DNA from: Pyrus communis
Taxonomy: Eukaryota; Streptophyta; Magnoliopsida; Rosales; Rosaceae
Length of the DNA: 64,000 nt
NCBI RefSeq assembly: GCF_963583255.1
Contig: NC_084813.1
Coordinates: forward strand, 16,071,799-16,135,798
Reading direction: 5' to 3'
A model generated the notes under the pieces. The model had not been told where the DNA came from, ran no database searches, and saw only the letters and a program-made list of their open reading frames with translations. Positions 1 to 10,343 of the stretch are shown here, piece by piece. The position numbers and the translations under genes were made by a program. The stretch's first letter is position 1, and each line of letters starts with the position of its first letter.

Positions 1-341
1 ATGTCTCAGAAAGCGGAGAAAATAAAGAAGAATTTAAATCTTATATATGATACTAAGCTTAATATAATAATATTTCAGAATAATCTAATATATTGTAAGG
101 GAGCATTGCATCGATGGACAAAATAAAGTTATAAATTGCCCACAAAGACATAGTAAATATTTCCTTGTAAAAGACAAAAGAAAGTTTCAAATTTTCTTTA
201 TGGTATCTCTTGCCGTTTGCCTTGTGGCATCCATCCTTATCTTCTTCTTTTGATAAGATTTTCTTGTTCGCCAAATAGATCGTTCATTGTTTCTTAGTTC
301 TCATGGCTTCTCCATCCGGATCATCTTCTCCAATCAATCCG
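1..341. other. AT-rich flank, no gene recognised
   Basis: AT-rich sequence with only short open frames of no recognisable similarity. It lies just downstream (on the minus strand) of the gag-like relic and may be part of the same decayed retroelement. Confidence 0.4.
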
Positions 342-746
342 TCACCGCCTCCAAACCCTAATCCTCTGTTTATGGCCCAAATTCTCTAAATATAAACAAA
401 TGACCGTTGCTGTTGGAAAAGGACTAGTGTCAACCAACATCTGCGCGTTATCAAGAAACTTGAGTTTGCCATTATTTATCCAATCCTGGATGGCATCTCG
501 AAACACTACACTGTTGCTGGCAGCATGCTTGTTGTAGTTGTGAAGCTTGCAATATGCCTTTCTTTTCAAATCTTCAACCTTAGGTATGACATGGCCTTGC
601 CAAAGTTTGATTATCTTTGTCGTGAGGAGTTGATCGAAAATAACATCGGCCTTGGTGATATCAAAGGTGTAGAACTTCGAAGTTTGGATTGCAACCTCGA
701 CCGAAGCTTTTTGCATTTTGACATCTTTCGTGTTGGCATGAGACAA
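342..746 (-). pseudogene. Gag/protease-region relic of a Ty3/gypsy-like retrotransposon
   Basis: A 134-codon open frame on the minus strand. Its middle has a YCKLHN segment followed by VVFRDAIQDWI and then a DTSPFPTATV stretch. I recognise this pattern from the region just before the protease in many plant gypsy polyproteins, where a YCxxHN motif precedes a 'FRDAIQ..I..GKLKF' helix. Only this island is readable. The sequence on both sides, including an island coding MGVQYAIIDAAEIVINK around 775-830, is broken by stops and frame changes. No LTR was found for it. It is a decayed retroelement fragment and not a host gene. The family assignment rests on remembered motifs. Confidence 0.55.
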
Positions 747-1312
747 CGCCTTTCACAAAAGGCTTATTGATGACGATTTCAGCAGCATCAATGATGGCAT
801 ACTGCACCCCCATTTCCTTAGTTGAAGCATAACTAATGATTGGATTCTTGTAAAGTTGTTGACCTTAAAAACTACAAAACTTACGTGGCGTGCAGGCCAA
901 GTAATTAATAAGCTGATTATGTCCTTCAGTTGTGTGCGGGGCGTGCCAACTAGTCGGCCGAGGAGTAAAATGTGTTGATGTTGTGTTGAGCGCACTGCTG
1001 ACTTCTTGATCTTGCGACTGTGGCCAAGGAAGGAACATGTCTCGGCCTTTGGGTTCTAGAGCCTGAAGACAAAGCTGCTAGTTCTATGAAGTTCAATATC
1101 AAATTCGGCTTTCACTGTGCTGAATGTAGTAACCTGTAACACCTCACTTTGCCAAGAAGGCTAATGAGATGACCTTTGCCAATAAGGATTCGAAAATCCT
1201 TTTCGACCGAGACTTGGATAGATAATCAGTTGGCCTCGACGTAGTGCTGTTTATCCAAACTAAAGGTGCTCCGTTGTCGGCTGATTTTATGGCAACAGTG
1301 CTGTGTATCCAA
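747..1312. other. No gene recognised
   Basis: Apart from the short retroelement-like island near 775-830 on the minus strand, nothing was recognised. The stretch ends where the CACTA-like sequence begins. Confidence 0.4.
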
Positions 1313-1640
1313 CACTAAGTAGAAAAACATGTTTGCGCGATGCAGAAAATTTCGTCGTGCAAAGTCTGTTTGCGCGACGCCAAACACAAAATGTCGCGCA
1401 AATGGCCTTTGCTCAACAGCACTTTGCGCGACGAAGGCCAACGTTGTGCAAAACTGTTTTGCGCGACGTCGGCCTTCGTCGTGCAAAGTTTTGGCGCCAA
1501 ACCTACAATGTTTTACCTTTTTTCCCAACTTTGAGCGACGCAAGTGCACCTACGTCGCACAAAGCTGTTTTGCACGACACAGATACACCTACGTCACGCA
1601 AAGATTTTTTTTTTGTTTTTGCTTTTTTTTGCTTTTGTTT
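1313..1640 (+). mobile_element. CACTA-like transposon terminus with GCGCGACG subterminal repeats
   Basis: The segment opens with CACTAAGTAGAAA and then carries at least eight copies of a short motif around TTTGCGCGACG on both strands, several paired with its inverse CGTCGTGCAAAG. A CACTA start followed by dense short direct and inverted subterminal repeats is the hallmark of CACTA (En/Spm) ends. The matching far end (TAGTG with the same subterminal motif) and the 3-bp target duplication were not found. Either the element is truncated or its other end was lost when the satellite array and solo LTR to its right formed. The open frames here come from the repetitive GCGCGAC composition and are not genes. 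Confidence 0.45.
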
Positions 1641-2166
1641 TGGGGTTCTTTCATTGCCTTTTTCTTTTGAGGTATCCACTTGTGTAAATGTTTTAAATTG
1701 ACGATTGAATTAATTCATTGCATTCATATAGGTTTAAAGAGTGTATCTGTAAAAAAATCATCAAAATCGGAGTTAAAATAACCGTTAAATCGTGATCTTT
1801 CATTTATAGCCGTAAAAAAAGGTTTGTCCCGTACTTAATCTTTGAATGTTTGTTTTTCCAATTTTTTGCGTATGCGATCTCGAAGCATATACAAACAAGT
1901 TTGACGGTTGGATTGTTGAAACTACTTTCATACAATCCGTATCCCATCAAAACAATAGATTCACTAACACTTGGAGTTTATTTATAACATAAGATTTTGT
2001 GATAACCACTTGTGTAAATATTTTAAATTGACGATCGAATTAGTTTATTGTATTCATATAGGATCAAGGAGTGTAGCTGTAAAAAATCATCAAAATCAGA
2101 GTTAAAATAATCGTTAAATCGTGATCTTTCGTTTATAGTTGTCGAAAAAGTTTGTCCCGTACTTAA

Positions 2167-4346
2167 TGACACACCCCGACTGTAGACGAGTCGTGCTGGC
2201 TGTCATGTGAGGGTGACGTAGCCATATGCATAGTGCGGAAGCAAAAGAAAATGATAAAAGTACGAATAAATAAAAACCAAAGTACTAAATAAATAGTTAA
2301 AGTAAGAACCAGTGTGAGGTTAAGTTGGATAACGTAATCAGAGCACAGAAACCCTAAGTGCAGTCCAGAAGAATGAATACTAAATACAAAACACCCAAAG
2401 GTGATCCTACATTTGTGATGTTCTGTCAGAACCAACGCCAAGTCCTCGTGAACCACCAAAGTTGCTTCTAACTAAAACCTGAAGGGGCGTAAAACAGAAA
2501 GTGTGAGTGGACAAAAGCGAAGCTTTTCAAAATCATTTCATTAACAAAAGTTCTAACCCCTCGCCATAAAACCTGTATAATTTCCCAGAAATTAGATTAT
2601 ACATATATATCAAAATCATGCTCAGAATTATGCCATGTCGAATGCCTCCAAATAGACTGTAAGTAACCTAGGTAATGTCAAACAATGCAAGTAACATGTC
2701 AGCCGGAGTCACCTAACGTGACCTGTACGGCTGAATCTAGAGCTCAAATCCCCAACTCACTAATTATACCTACACACAAGTCGGAACCACCTAAAGCTGA
2801 TCTGTACGACAGGACTAGGTGTAAATAAATACGCTCAAGTGCTACGATCACATGAAGACTGGGCGAATAATCGCGGGTCACCTACGACTCGGAACCACCT
2901 AAAGTGGTCTGTACGACAAGACTACGCACCTAACTTGGATCCAAGGTAAGCGTATGGTGCGGGAGGTGAACATCACATGAAGGACTGTGCCTTACTTTGG
3001 GCAGGAGCACTAACACCGGGGGTGCAGGTTATGAGCTCTCTATGCATCTCACATAACCACTAATTCACAATCATAACCCATAGACTTACCTGGCACTTAC
3101 CTGTGCAATCGCAACACCAAACATATATATATATATATATATATGCAACTACTAATGCATAAGTAAATATGAAAACATTATGCATGGCCTTTAAAACATA
3201 TAAACATTCTATTTTATTTTTCTGGGAAAAACCACAAGTATATAGGTATATACAGAAAACCAAAAGCCCACTCACTGATATATGGAAGGGTCATAACCCC
3301 CTTGCCTCAAGTGACCGCGCTCGTCCTCCGGATGGGTCTCACCTATATGCGAAACAACTATAAAAATGTCAATTAAAGCACATAACCAAAACTACGTAAC
3401 AACTTCTCATACAATGCTCAAATGGGATGTGTAAATACACCAACGTGATCTACTCAACCTCATGAACATCCCCATATTTTTAAAATAATTTTCTGACCTC
3501 CCATGCGCCGCCAAGCGCCGGCTAAGGCACAGCCAGACGCACAGATCACGCGTGGGCATGTGCCTGGCGCACGTGTGGCAACCCTAACGGCGTTAGGGAA
3601 TATTCTGTTAAAACTAACAGATTCTGTTAAAACTAACCTGACGCCGTTAAGAATATTCCGTCCAAACTGACGAAATATTCCATCTTCTTCTCCGGCGAAT
3701 CGCCGGTCGCCGAAAAACTGGAAAATTTTCAAATCTTTATTTCTCACTCGTTTTTCAACCAAATTTCATGAAACCAGTACCAAATTGAAGCTCTTAACTT
3801 GTATAACATTTCTTTACCTGTTTAAAACCTCAATGATCACAGGATCACGCCGGAGAAATTCAAGAAAAGTTGGCCAAACCTGCAACTCACGATCCCGATG
3901 TCCAAATCCTTCCAACGAACCACCTCGAGCTTCCTAAGGACCTCACTAAGCTTCCTATAAACTTGAAATTCCCAAAAACACACGATTTTACGTGTGCATG
4001 AACAGTACCCCGAATTGGATATCTTGGGTTCGACGTGAAATAGAAGGATTCCTTACCTGAAATTGGTATGGTTGAACTCATATGGTCCTCATGAACACAA
4101 AGGTATAATTTTCCACCTCGATCCGCAACGTTTTTTAGGGTTTTGGTTATGGTCTGTACGAAAGAAGAAGAAGAAAGAGAGAGATTCGAAACAGATGAGG
4201 TATATGGGAGAAGGTCAAGAGATAAGGATGAATGTGTGGTCCAGATGCAACCATCCAAACACCCAAAACAACCACACAAATAACCACTAGGGGCAAAAAC
4301 TTTATTTCACACCTACAGTACGAACAATTCGGGACGGGCTGTCAAA
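2167..4346 (-). mobile_element. Solo LTR, Tekay/Del-like gypsy family, TSD CTTAA
   Basis: A 2180-bp segment that begins TGACACACCCCGAC and ends GGGACGGGCTGTCAAA on the plus strand. It matches the layout of the LTRs of the gypsy element at 33663-45224: GTCGGAACCACCTAAAG-type repeats, a polypurine/CT stretch, and the AACGGAATATTC-like region. It is flanked by a perfect 5-bp duplication CTTAA (2162-2166 and 4347-4351). Removing it restores the satellite unit GTCCCGTACTTAATCTCTGAATG, which occurs intact elsewhere in the array. No internal domain is present, so this is a solo LTR left by LTR-LTR recombination. Orientation is given by analogy with the full element. Confidence 0.9.
3124..3144. repeat. 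(TA)n microsatellite
   Basis: About ten TA units inside the solo LTR. Confidence 0.9.
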
Positions 4347-5252
4347 CTTAATCTCTGAATGTTTGTTTTCTTTCGATTTTTGGCGTATGCAATCTCGAAG
4401 CATATACAAACAAGTTTGATGATTGGATCGTTGAAATTAGTTTCGTAGAATGCGTATCCCATCAAAACGATAGATTCCCTAACATTTAGAGTTTATTTAT
4501 ACTTTCATTAAGTATAACATAAGATTTTGTGGTATCCACTAGCGTAAATATATTAAATTGAAGATCGAATTAGTTCATTATATTCATATAGGGTCAAGGA
4601 GTGTAGCTGTAAAAAAATCATCAAAATCGGAGTTAAAATAACCGTTAAATCGTGATTTTTCGTTTATAACCGTCGAAAAGTTTTGTCCCATTACTTGATC
4701 TCTGAATGTTTGTTTTTTTTGTGATTTTTGGCGTATGCCATCTCGAAGCATATACAAACAAGTTTGACGGTTGGATCATTGAAACTAGTTTCGTAGAATG
4801 CGTATCGCATCAAAATAATAGATTCACTAACACTTGGAGTTTATCAATACCTTCATTAAGTATAACATAAGATTTTGTGGTATCCACTAGTGTAAATATT
4901 TTAGATTGACGATCGAATTAGTTCATTGTATTCATATAGGATCAAGGAGTGTAACTGTAAAAAAGAATTAAAATCGGAGTTAAAACTACCGTTAAATCGT
5001 GTTTTTTCGTTTATAACCATCGAAAAGTTTTGTCCCATTACTTGATCTTTGAATGTTTGTTTGTTGCGATTTTTGGCGTATGAGATCTCGAAGTATATAC
5101 AAACAAGTTTGTCGGTTAGATCGTTGAAATTAGTTTTGTAGAATGTATATTCTATCAAAACGATAAATTTTAATAGAATCATACATTGTGGCAAAGAAAA
5201 AAAAGTAATTATACATAATTAAAAACATTATAAGGAGGCGGGAGATTAAAAT

Positions 5253-5483
5253 TTGGAGGGCTACCAAAATTTTGGCATGGCGCCCAAAATCTCCTCCTCT
5301 TCATTTATCTATCGCAGTTTCTCTGCCTTTCCTCTTCAGAAATTTCCAAGTGCCTCTACCCCTGCATGCCTGAGCCCAATTCCACCATTTTTTTGGGTTT
5401 CTGCTACTAACCCTAGGTGTTTCTTCACTTCTTCTTCTCATGCTAAGCTGAGAGAATCCTATAAGATATCTAGAAGTAGATAA
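5253..5483 (+). other. Short open frame with transit-peptide-like start, possible host exon fragment
   Basis: A 76-codon frame whose first 60 residues are rich in Ser, Phe, Ala and Pro, with Arg and few acidic residues, as in organelle transit peptides (MAPKISSSSFIYRSFSAFPL). The last third overlaps sequence homologous to the inverted LTR arm that starts near 5438, so the frame as a whole cannot be a native gene. It could be the first exon of a captured or truncated host gene, or chance. No splice partner or product was recognised. Confidence 0.25.
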
Positions 5484-5795
5484 TGCATCATCTTTAAGGG
5501 TGTGATTACTTGCAACACACGCTAATTCCTAAATTGTAAGAACTTCAAGACTCAAAAAAGATCTGGCTGATTTCAAAGCAGATCAGATCCCGAGTCTTAT
5601 GAAACAAGCATGGTCAATCTCAGTAAAGTCGTTCAGACTTCGTCCACTGCTCCGGAACAGGATGATGGTGGCACCATGACTCCATTAATAAAACTCCGCG
5701 CGGAGCTGTTGAGTTTATGACCAGACTTCTTTGGTAACTGTATTCCGATTAGCCTCACTCAGGCCCTAAAAAATCATTGTCCCATAACTTCCCCT
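5438..5795 (-). repeat. Left arm of an inverted pair of LTR-like sequence
   Basis: The reverse complement of this stretch aligns with 11150-11550 plus 14257-14310. Landmarks are GATGATGGTGGCACC, GTAACTGTATTC[CG]GATTAGCCT, AACAAGCATG.CCA and TAGATATC.T.TAGGATTCTC. The left copy lacks the 2.7-kb insertion present in the right copy, so it acts as a natural empty site. The right arm leads into the Tat-like element at 14.3 kb, so both arms are probably LTR or LTR-adjacent sequence of that family in opposite orientation. Confidence 0.75.
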
Positions 5796-6469
5796 AACTA
5801 TGTATTTGAAAGGCACTTGTTCACCTTGAGGATGGATAGTTACCCAAAAGACCATGCCTTCCGGAGTAAGCTAGACTACTTACCGTTTGGTTTTCTATCT
5901 TCTAATGGTGATATGGTTTTTTGTGGAGTAGTGGAGACGTTTCGGTTCAGAAGTGCGATCTCGAGCATCGTGTCATAAAGGTCAGAATGATGAAATTTTC
6001 CCTTTGTTGCTTGTGCACGAACAACAAGAAATTACCTTTATATTATTTACTGATTTTAATCGTCAGATTCATTGATCTTGAAAGAAGTCGGTCTAGATTC
6101 AATGGCTAGATGACTCTATTATGTGCCATTTATATAATCTCAGACATTTCTCTTCACCTTTCAAAAAATCTCCAAATCATTCAAGGAAAAAGGCTCTAAC
6201 TTTCTTCACTCATTCATTAAAAAATTCCCCAATTTCTTCAATCTTCTTTAATGACGTCTCTGACTCCCAAATTGCCCAAGATTTTACCATACAATCTTCG
6301 ACTAACAAGGGTTTGCAACCAAGAAGAAGGCCAAAATTTTGTTGAGAGTCATTTGGATCTTTTAAACCATTCTAGGGTTTGGTGGGAACCCGGGCACGAT
6401 GTTTGGGCCGTCTTCCCCACTTTGTCTAACCCTTGATGGCCCTACATCATGGTCGGTTTGTGGTTCCTA

Positions 6470-6594
6470 GACTTAGGCCTAAGATTTCCTTTTTCTGACT
6501 GCTTGAAAGGCATCTTGATCAGTTACAACATGGTTATCTACGACTTAGCCCTAACTGCCTTCAGGCTCATTATCTGCTTTGAGCTTCTCAATTA
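6470..6594 (+). pseudogene. Retroelement-type ORF relic, interrupted by the hAT element
   Basis: In one plus-strand frame the sequence reads LRFPFSDCLKGIL, then YDLALTAFRLIICFELLN. I recognise this as the conserved hydrophobic block found in degenerate plant retrotransposon-associated proteins. The reading continues after the hAT insertion (duplicated target GTATGGTG) at 11062, in fragments such as NWFKDVLVVDGDWEKD near 11190-11250. Stops and frame changes make it dead. The family name is uncertain. Confidence 0.35.
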
Positions 6595-7202
6595 GTGGTA
6601 TGGTGTAGGGGTGGGTTCAAAAAACCAAAAACCAAACCAAGCCGAAGCTGGAAAAAACCGAACAAAAAAAAAAAAAACCATATATAAATTCCTAAAAAGT
6701 ATGTTGGCATCAAGGTTTGAACCCCTGACCTCCAAGTTAGGATTGTTGCTTCAAGCCAACTGAATGTAGGCTTTGTGTTGTTATAATTGTACCAGTTAGG
6801 CCTGACAATTATTGACACGACCCGATAACCCGACACGACACGACATGAAATTAACAGGTATTCGAGTCGACACGATAATGAATCGGGTCGTTATCGGGTA
6901 ACCCGATAAGCACCTGTTAAGATAATGGGTTGGTTCGGGTATACACGTGGGTAACACGATACACGATAAGCAAAATATTAATTTTATAATTTTATAATTT
7001 TATAACCCTAAAAAAATATTATATTAATTATATATTAATTTAACAATTTTATACCCCTAAAAACTACAATAATTATATAAATATATATATATATATATTA
7101 AATTAAATATTAAAAATTGGTGACCACTGAATCGGCTTAAATATACATACCATTTAATTTCTTAAGTGTTATACGTACAAAATAAATAAATTTAAATCTA
7201 CT

Positions 7203-7224
7203 TAATAAATAAATAAATAAATAA

Positions 7225-7273
<49 letters not shown>
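7203..7273. repeat. (ATAA)n then (AT)n microsatellite
   Basis: About seven ATAA units followed by about 22 AT units, directly next to the first satellite unit. Confidence 0.95.
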
Positions 7274-7276
<3 letters not shown>

Positions 7277-9655
7277 ACCATTGAACTTGATGGGATACAA
7301 ATTCTACAAAACTAATTTGAACAATCCAATCGTCAAACTTGTTTGTATATGCATCAAGATCGCATCAGCAAAAAATCGCAAACAACAAACATTTAGAGAT
7401 CAAGTAACTAGACAAAACTTTTCGACAGTTATCAACGAAAAATCGCGATTTAACGGTTATTTTAACTCCAATTTTGATGATTTTTTATAGCTACACTCCT
7501 TGACCCTATATGAATACAATTAATGAACTCGATCTTCAATTTAAAATATTTACACCAGTGGATACCACAAAATCTTACGTTATATTTAATGAAGTATGAA
7601 TAAACTCTTAAGTGTCAGTGAATCTATTATTTTGATGGGATACGCATTCTACGAAACTAGTTTCAATGATCCAACTGTCAAACTTGTTTGTATATATTTC
7701 GAGATCACATACGCCAAAAGTTGCAACAAACAAACATTCAGATATCAAGTAACGGGACAAAACTTTTCGACGGTTATCAACGAAAAATCACAATTTAACG
7801 GTTATTTTAACTATGATTTTGATGATTTTTTATAGCTACAGTCCTTGACCCTATATGAATACAATGAATGAACTCGATCTTCAATTTAAAATATTTACAC
7901 GAGTGGATACCACAAAATCTTATGTTATACTTAATGAAAGTATGAATAAACTCTCAAGTGTTAGTGAATCTATTGTTTTGATGGGATATGCATTCTACGA
8001 CACTAGTTTCAACGATCCAAGCGTGAAACATGTTTGTATATGCTTCAAGATCGCATATGTCAAAAATTGCAAAAAACAAACATTCAGATATTAAGTAACG
8101 GGACAAAACTGTTTGACGGTTATCAACAAAAAATCACGATTTAACAGTTATTTTAACTCCGATTTTGATGATTTTTTACAGCTACAGTCCTTGACCCTAT
8201 ATGAATATAATGAATGAACTCGATCTTCAATTTAAAATATTTACACTAGTGGATACCACAAAATCTTATGTTATGCTTAATGAAAGTATGAATAAACTCT
8301 CAAGTGTTGGTGAATTTATCCTTTTGATGGGATATGCATTCTACGAAACTAATTTCAACGATCGAATCGTCAAACTTGTTTGTATATGTTTCGAGATTGC
8401 ATGCACTAAAAATCACAAAAAACAAACATTCAAAGATCAAGTAACGGGACAAAACTTTTTGACGGTTATCAACGAAAAATCACGATTTAACGGTTAATTT
8501 AACTCCGATTTTGATGATTTTTTAAAGCTACACTCCTTAACCTTATATGAATACAATGAATGAACTCGATCTTCAATTTAAAATATTTACACTAGTGGAT
8601 ACCACAAAATCTTATGTTATACTTAATGAAAGTATAAACAAACTCTTAAATGTTAGTGAATCTATTGTTTTGATGGGATACGCATTCTACGAAACTAGTT
8701 TCAACGATCCAACCGTCAAACATGTTTGTATATACTTCGAGATCGCATATGCCAAAAATTACAAAAAGCAAACATTCAGAGATCAAGTAACGGGAGAAAA
8801 CTTTTCGACGGTTATCAATGAAAAATCACGATTTAACGGTTATTTTAACTTCGATTTTGATGATTTTTTACAGCAACACTCCTTAACCCTATGCGAATAC
8901 ATTGAATTAACTCGATCTTCAATTTAAAATATTTACACTAGTGTATACCACAAAATCTTATGTTATACTTAATGAAAGTATGAATAAACTCTCAAGTGTT
9001 AGTGAATTTATCGTTTTGATGGGATACGCATTCTACGAAACTAATTTCAACGATCGAACCGTCAAACTTGTTTGCATATGCTTCGAGATCGCATACGCTA
9101 AAAATCACAAAAAACAAACATTCAAAGATCAAGTAAGAGGACAAAACTTTTCGACGGTTATCAATGAAAAATCACGATTTAACGGTTAATTTGACTCAGA
9201 TTTTGATGATTTTTTACAGCTACACTCCTTGACCCTATACGAATACAATGAATGAACTTGATCTTCAATTTAAAATATTTACACTAGTGGATACCACAAA
9301 ATCTTATGTTGTAATTAATGAAAGTATAAACAAACTCTTAAGTGTTAGTGAATCTATTGTTTTGATGGGATATACATTCTATGAAACTAGTTTCAACGAT
9401 CCAACCGTCAAACATGTTTGTATATACTTCGAGATCGCATATGCCAAAAATTCCAAAAAACAAGCATTCAAAGATCAAGCAACGGGACAAAACTTTTCAA
9501 CTGTTATCAACAAAAAATCACGATTTAACGATTATTTTAACTCTGATTTTTATGATTTTTTACAGCTCGACTCCTTGACCCTATATGAATACAATGAATG
9601 AATTCGATCTTCAATTTAAAATATTTACACTAGTGGATACCATAAAATCTTATGT
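7274..9655 (-). repeat. 346-bp satellite array B, seven units with exact period
   Basis: The TTGATGGG landmark (reverse complement of that in array A) occurs at 7286, 7632, 7978, 8324, 8670, 9016 and 9362, exactly 346 bp apart every time. Units differ by scattered substitutions but by no net insertion or deletion at the landmark. Each unit contains an open stretch of 65-126 codons, but 346 is 115 codons plus one base, so the frame changes at every unit. Substitutions do not respect codon positions. It is therefore non-coding satellite DNA. It reads on the minus strand relative to array A. Confidence 0.95.
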
Positions 9656-9989
9656 CCTGATGATCGATGAAAATTGAGGATTTTGTAAAAGGAATAACAT
9701 GCAAGCTTTGAGTTCCATTGGCAAGGTTTAAACTTTTGAGAAAGGTTTCACAACCTTGAAAACAAAAACTCTTTCATTTTGCACATCCTTGCACATTTAA
9801 TATTTTGTAATAGATTAGTAGTGTATGAATGTTTGTTTATTACTCTTATTTTCAAGTGTAGATGTAGTACTTAAACAACAAATGTGTTCTAATATTTTGA
9901 AGTAATATTTATGTGGCAATGTGTGGTATGTGCAAATTTAAGAAGAAAAAAAATACATTTTTCTTAACAGGTCATAGCGGGTCATAACG

Positions 9990-10028
9990 GGTCGGGTCAC
10001 TTTACCCGTTGGGTAAAGTGACCCGACC
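9990..10028. other. Perfect 18-bp-arm hairpin in hAT subterminal region
   Basis: GGTCGGGTCACTTTACCC, a GTT loop, then GGGTAAAGTGACCCGACC: 18 of 18 paired with a 3-nt loop. It sits about 110 bp inside the right end of the nested element, amid other ACCCG motifs. It could be a paired binding site for a transposase or a DNA foldback. Confidence 0.85.
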
Positions 10029-10304
10029 TGTTAAGGACCCGTTAAGAGGTATGACACGACACAACCCGTTAAGATAACAAGTGTTACAAAAAAACGACAC
10101 GAACACGACAGACACGACCCGTTTGCCAGGCCTAGTACCAGTACATTATTTATAAGTTTTTACTATTTAATGCTTCATAAAATTTCTTAAGTTTACAAAC
10201 CCTAGCCGTCACTCACTCCCATTTTAGTTTTCACCTTTTCTCAAACACTCTCTCTCTCCCCTTTCCGCTGCTTTCTCTCTGCCTTTGCTTCCTCACTCAC
10301 TCAC

Positions 10305-10308
<4 letters not shown>

Positions 10309-10340
<32 letters not shown>
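10309..10340. repeat. (CT)n microsatellite
   Basis: About 16 CT units in a pyrimidine-rich, leader-like stretch of the outer hAT element. Confidence 0.95.

Positions 10341-10343
<3 letters not shown>

Larger units (their letters stand above)
1673..5175 (+). repeat. 346-bp satellite array A, about 4 units, split by a solo LTR
   Basis: Units share the core CGTATCCCATCAAAA with GACGGTTGGATCGTTGAAA and ATCGGAGTTAAAATAACCG. The CCCATCAA landmark falls at 1943, 4458, 4806 and 5151, so two adjacent spacings are 348 and 345 bp. The first gap becomes about 330 bp once the 2180-bp solo LTR and its 5-bp duplication are removed. These are the same units as the array at 7274-9655, in the opposite orientation. 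The unit length is not a multiple of three and the frames are lost each period, so the open frames seen here are not genes. Confidence 0.88.
6797..10134. mobile_element. Nested hAT-type element carrying a seven-unit 346-bp satellite array, TSD GTACCAGT
   Basis: The ends are TAGGCCTGACAA (left) and TTGCCAGGCCTA (right), an 11 of 12 inverted match. They are flanked by a perfect 8-bp duplication GTACCAGT (6789-6796 and 10135-10142). Subterminal regions are crowded with CGGGT/ACCCG and GACACGAC motifs, which in hAT elements are candidate transposase-binding sites. The middle is an (ATAA)n/(AT)n tract followed by satellite array B, then about 300 bp of unique sequence and a long perfect hairpin. 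There is no transposase frame. The open frames beginning MNTMNELDLQFK are satellite units and not genes. The element inserted into the other hAT-type element after that one was in place. Confidence 0.88.

Noticed and set aside
342..746. A host protein-coding gene on the minus strand
   Set aside because: The motifs are those of a gypsy gag/protease region and the neighbouring sequence is broken.
1226..1701. Overlapping Arg/Cys-rich frames on both strands
   Set aside because: Produced by the repeated GCGCGACG motif of the CACTA-like end.
7281..9601. A family of seven similar small proteins (MNTMNELDLQFK... type) in tandem
   Set aside because: The units repeat every 346 bp, which is not a multiple of three, the frame breaks at each unit, and changes do not spare codon positions. 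They are satellite DNA inside a hAT-like element.
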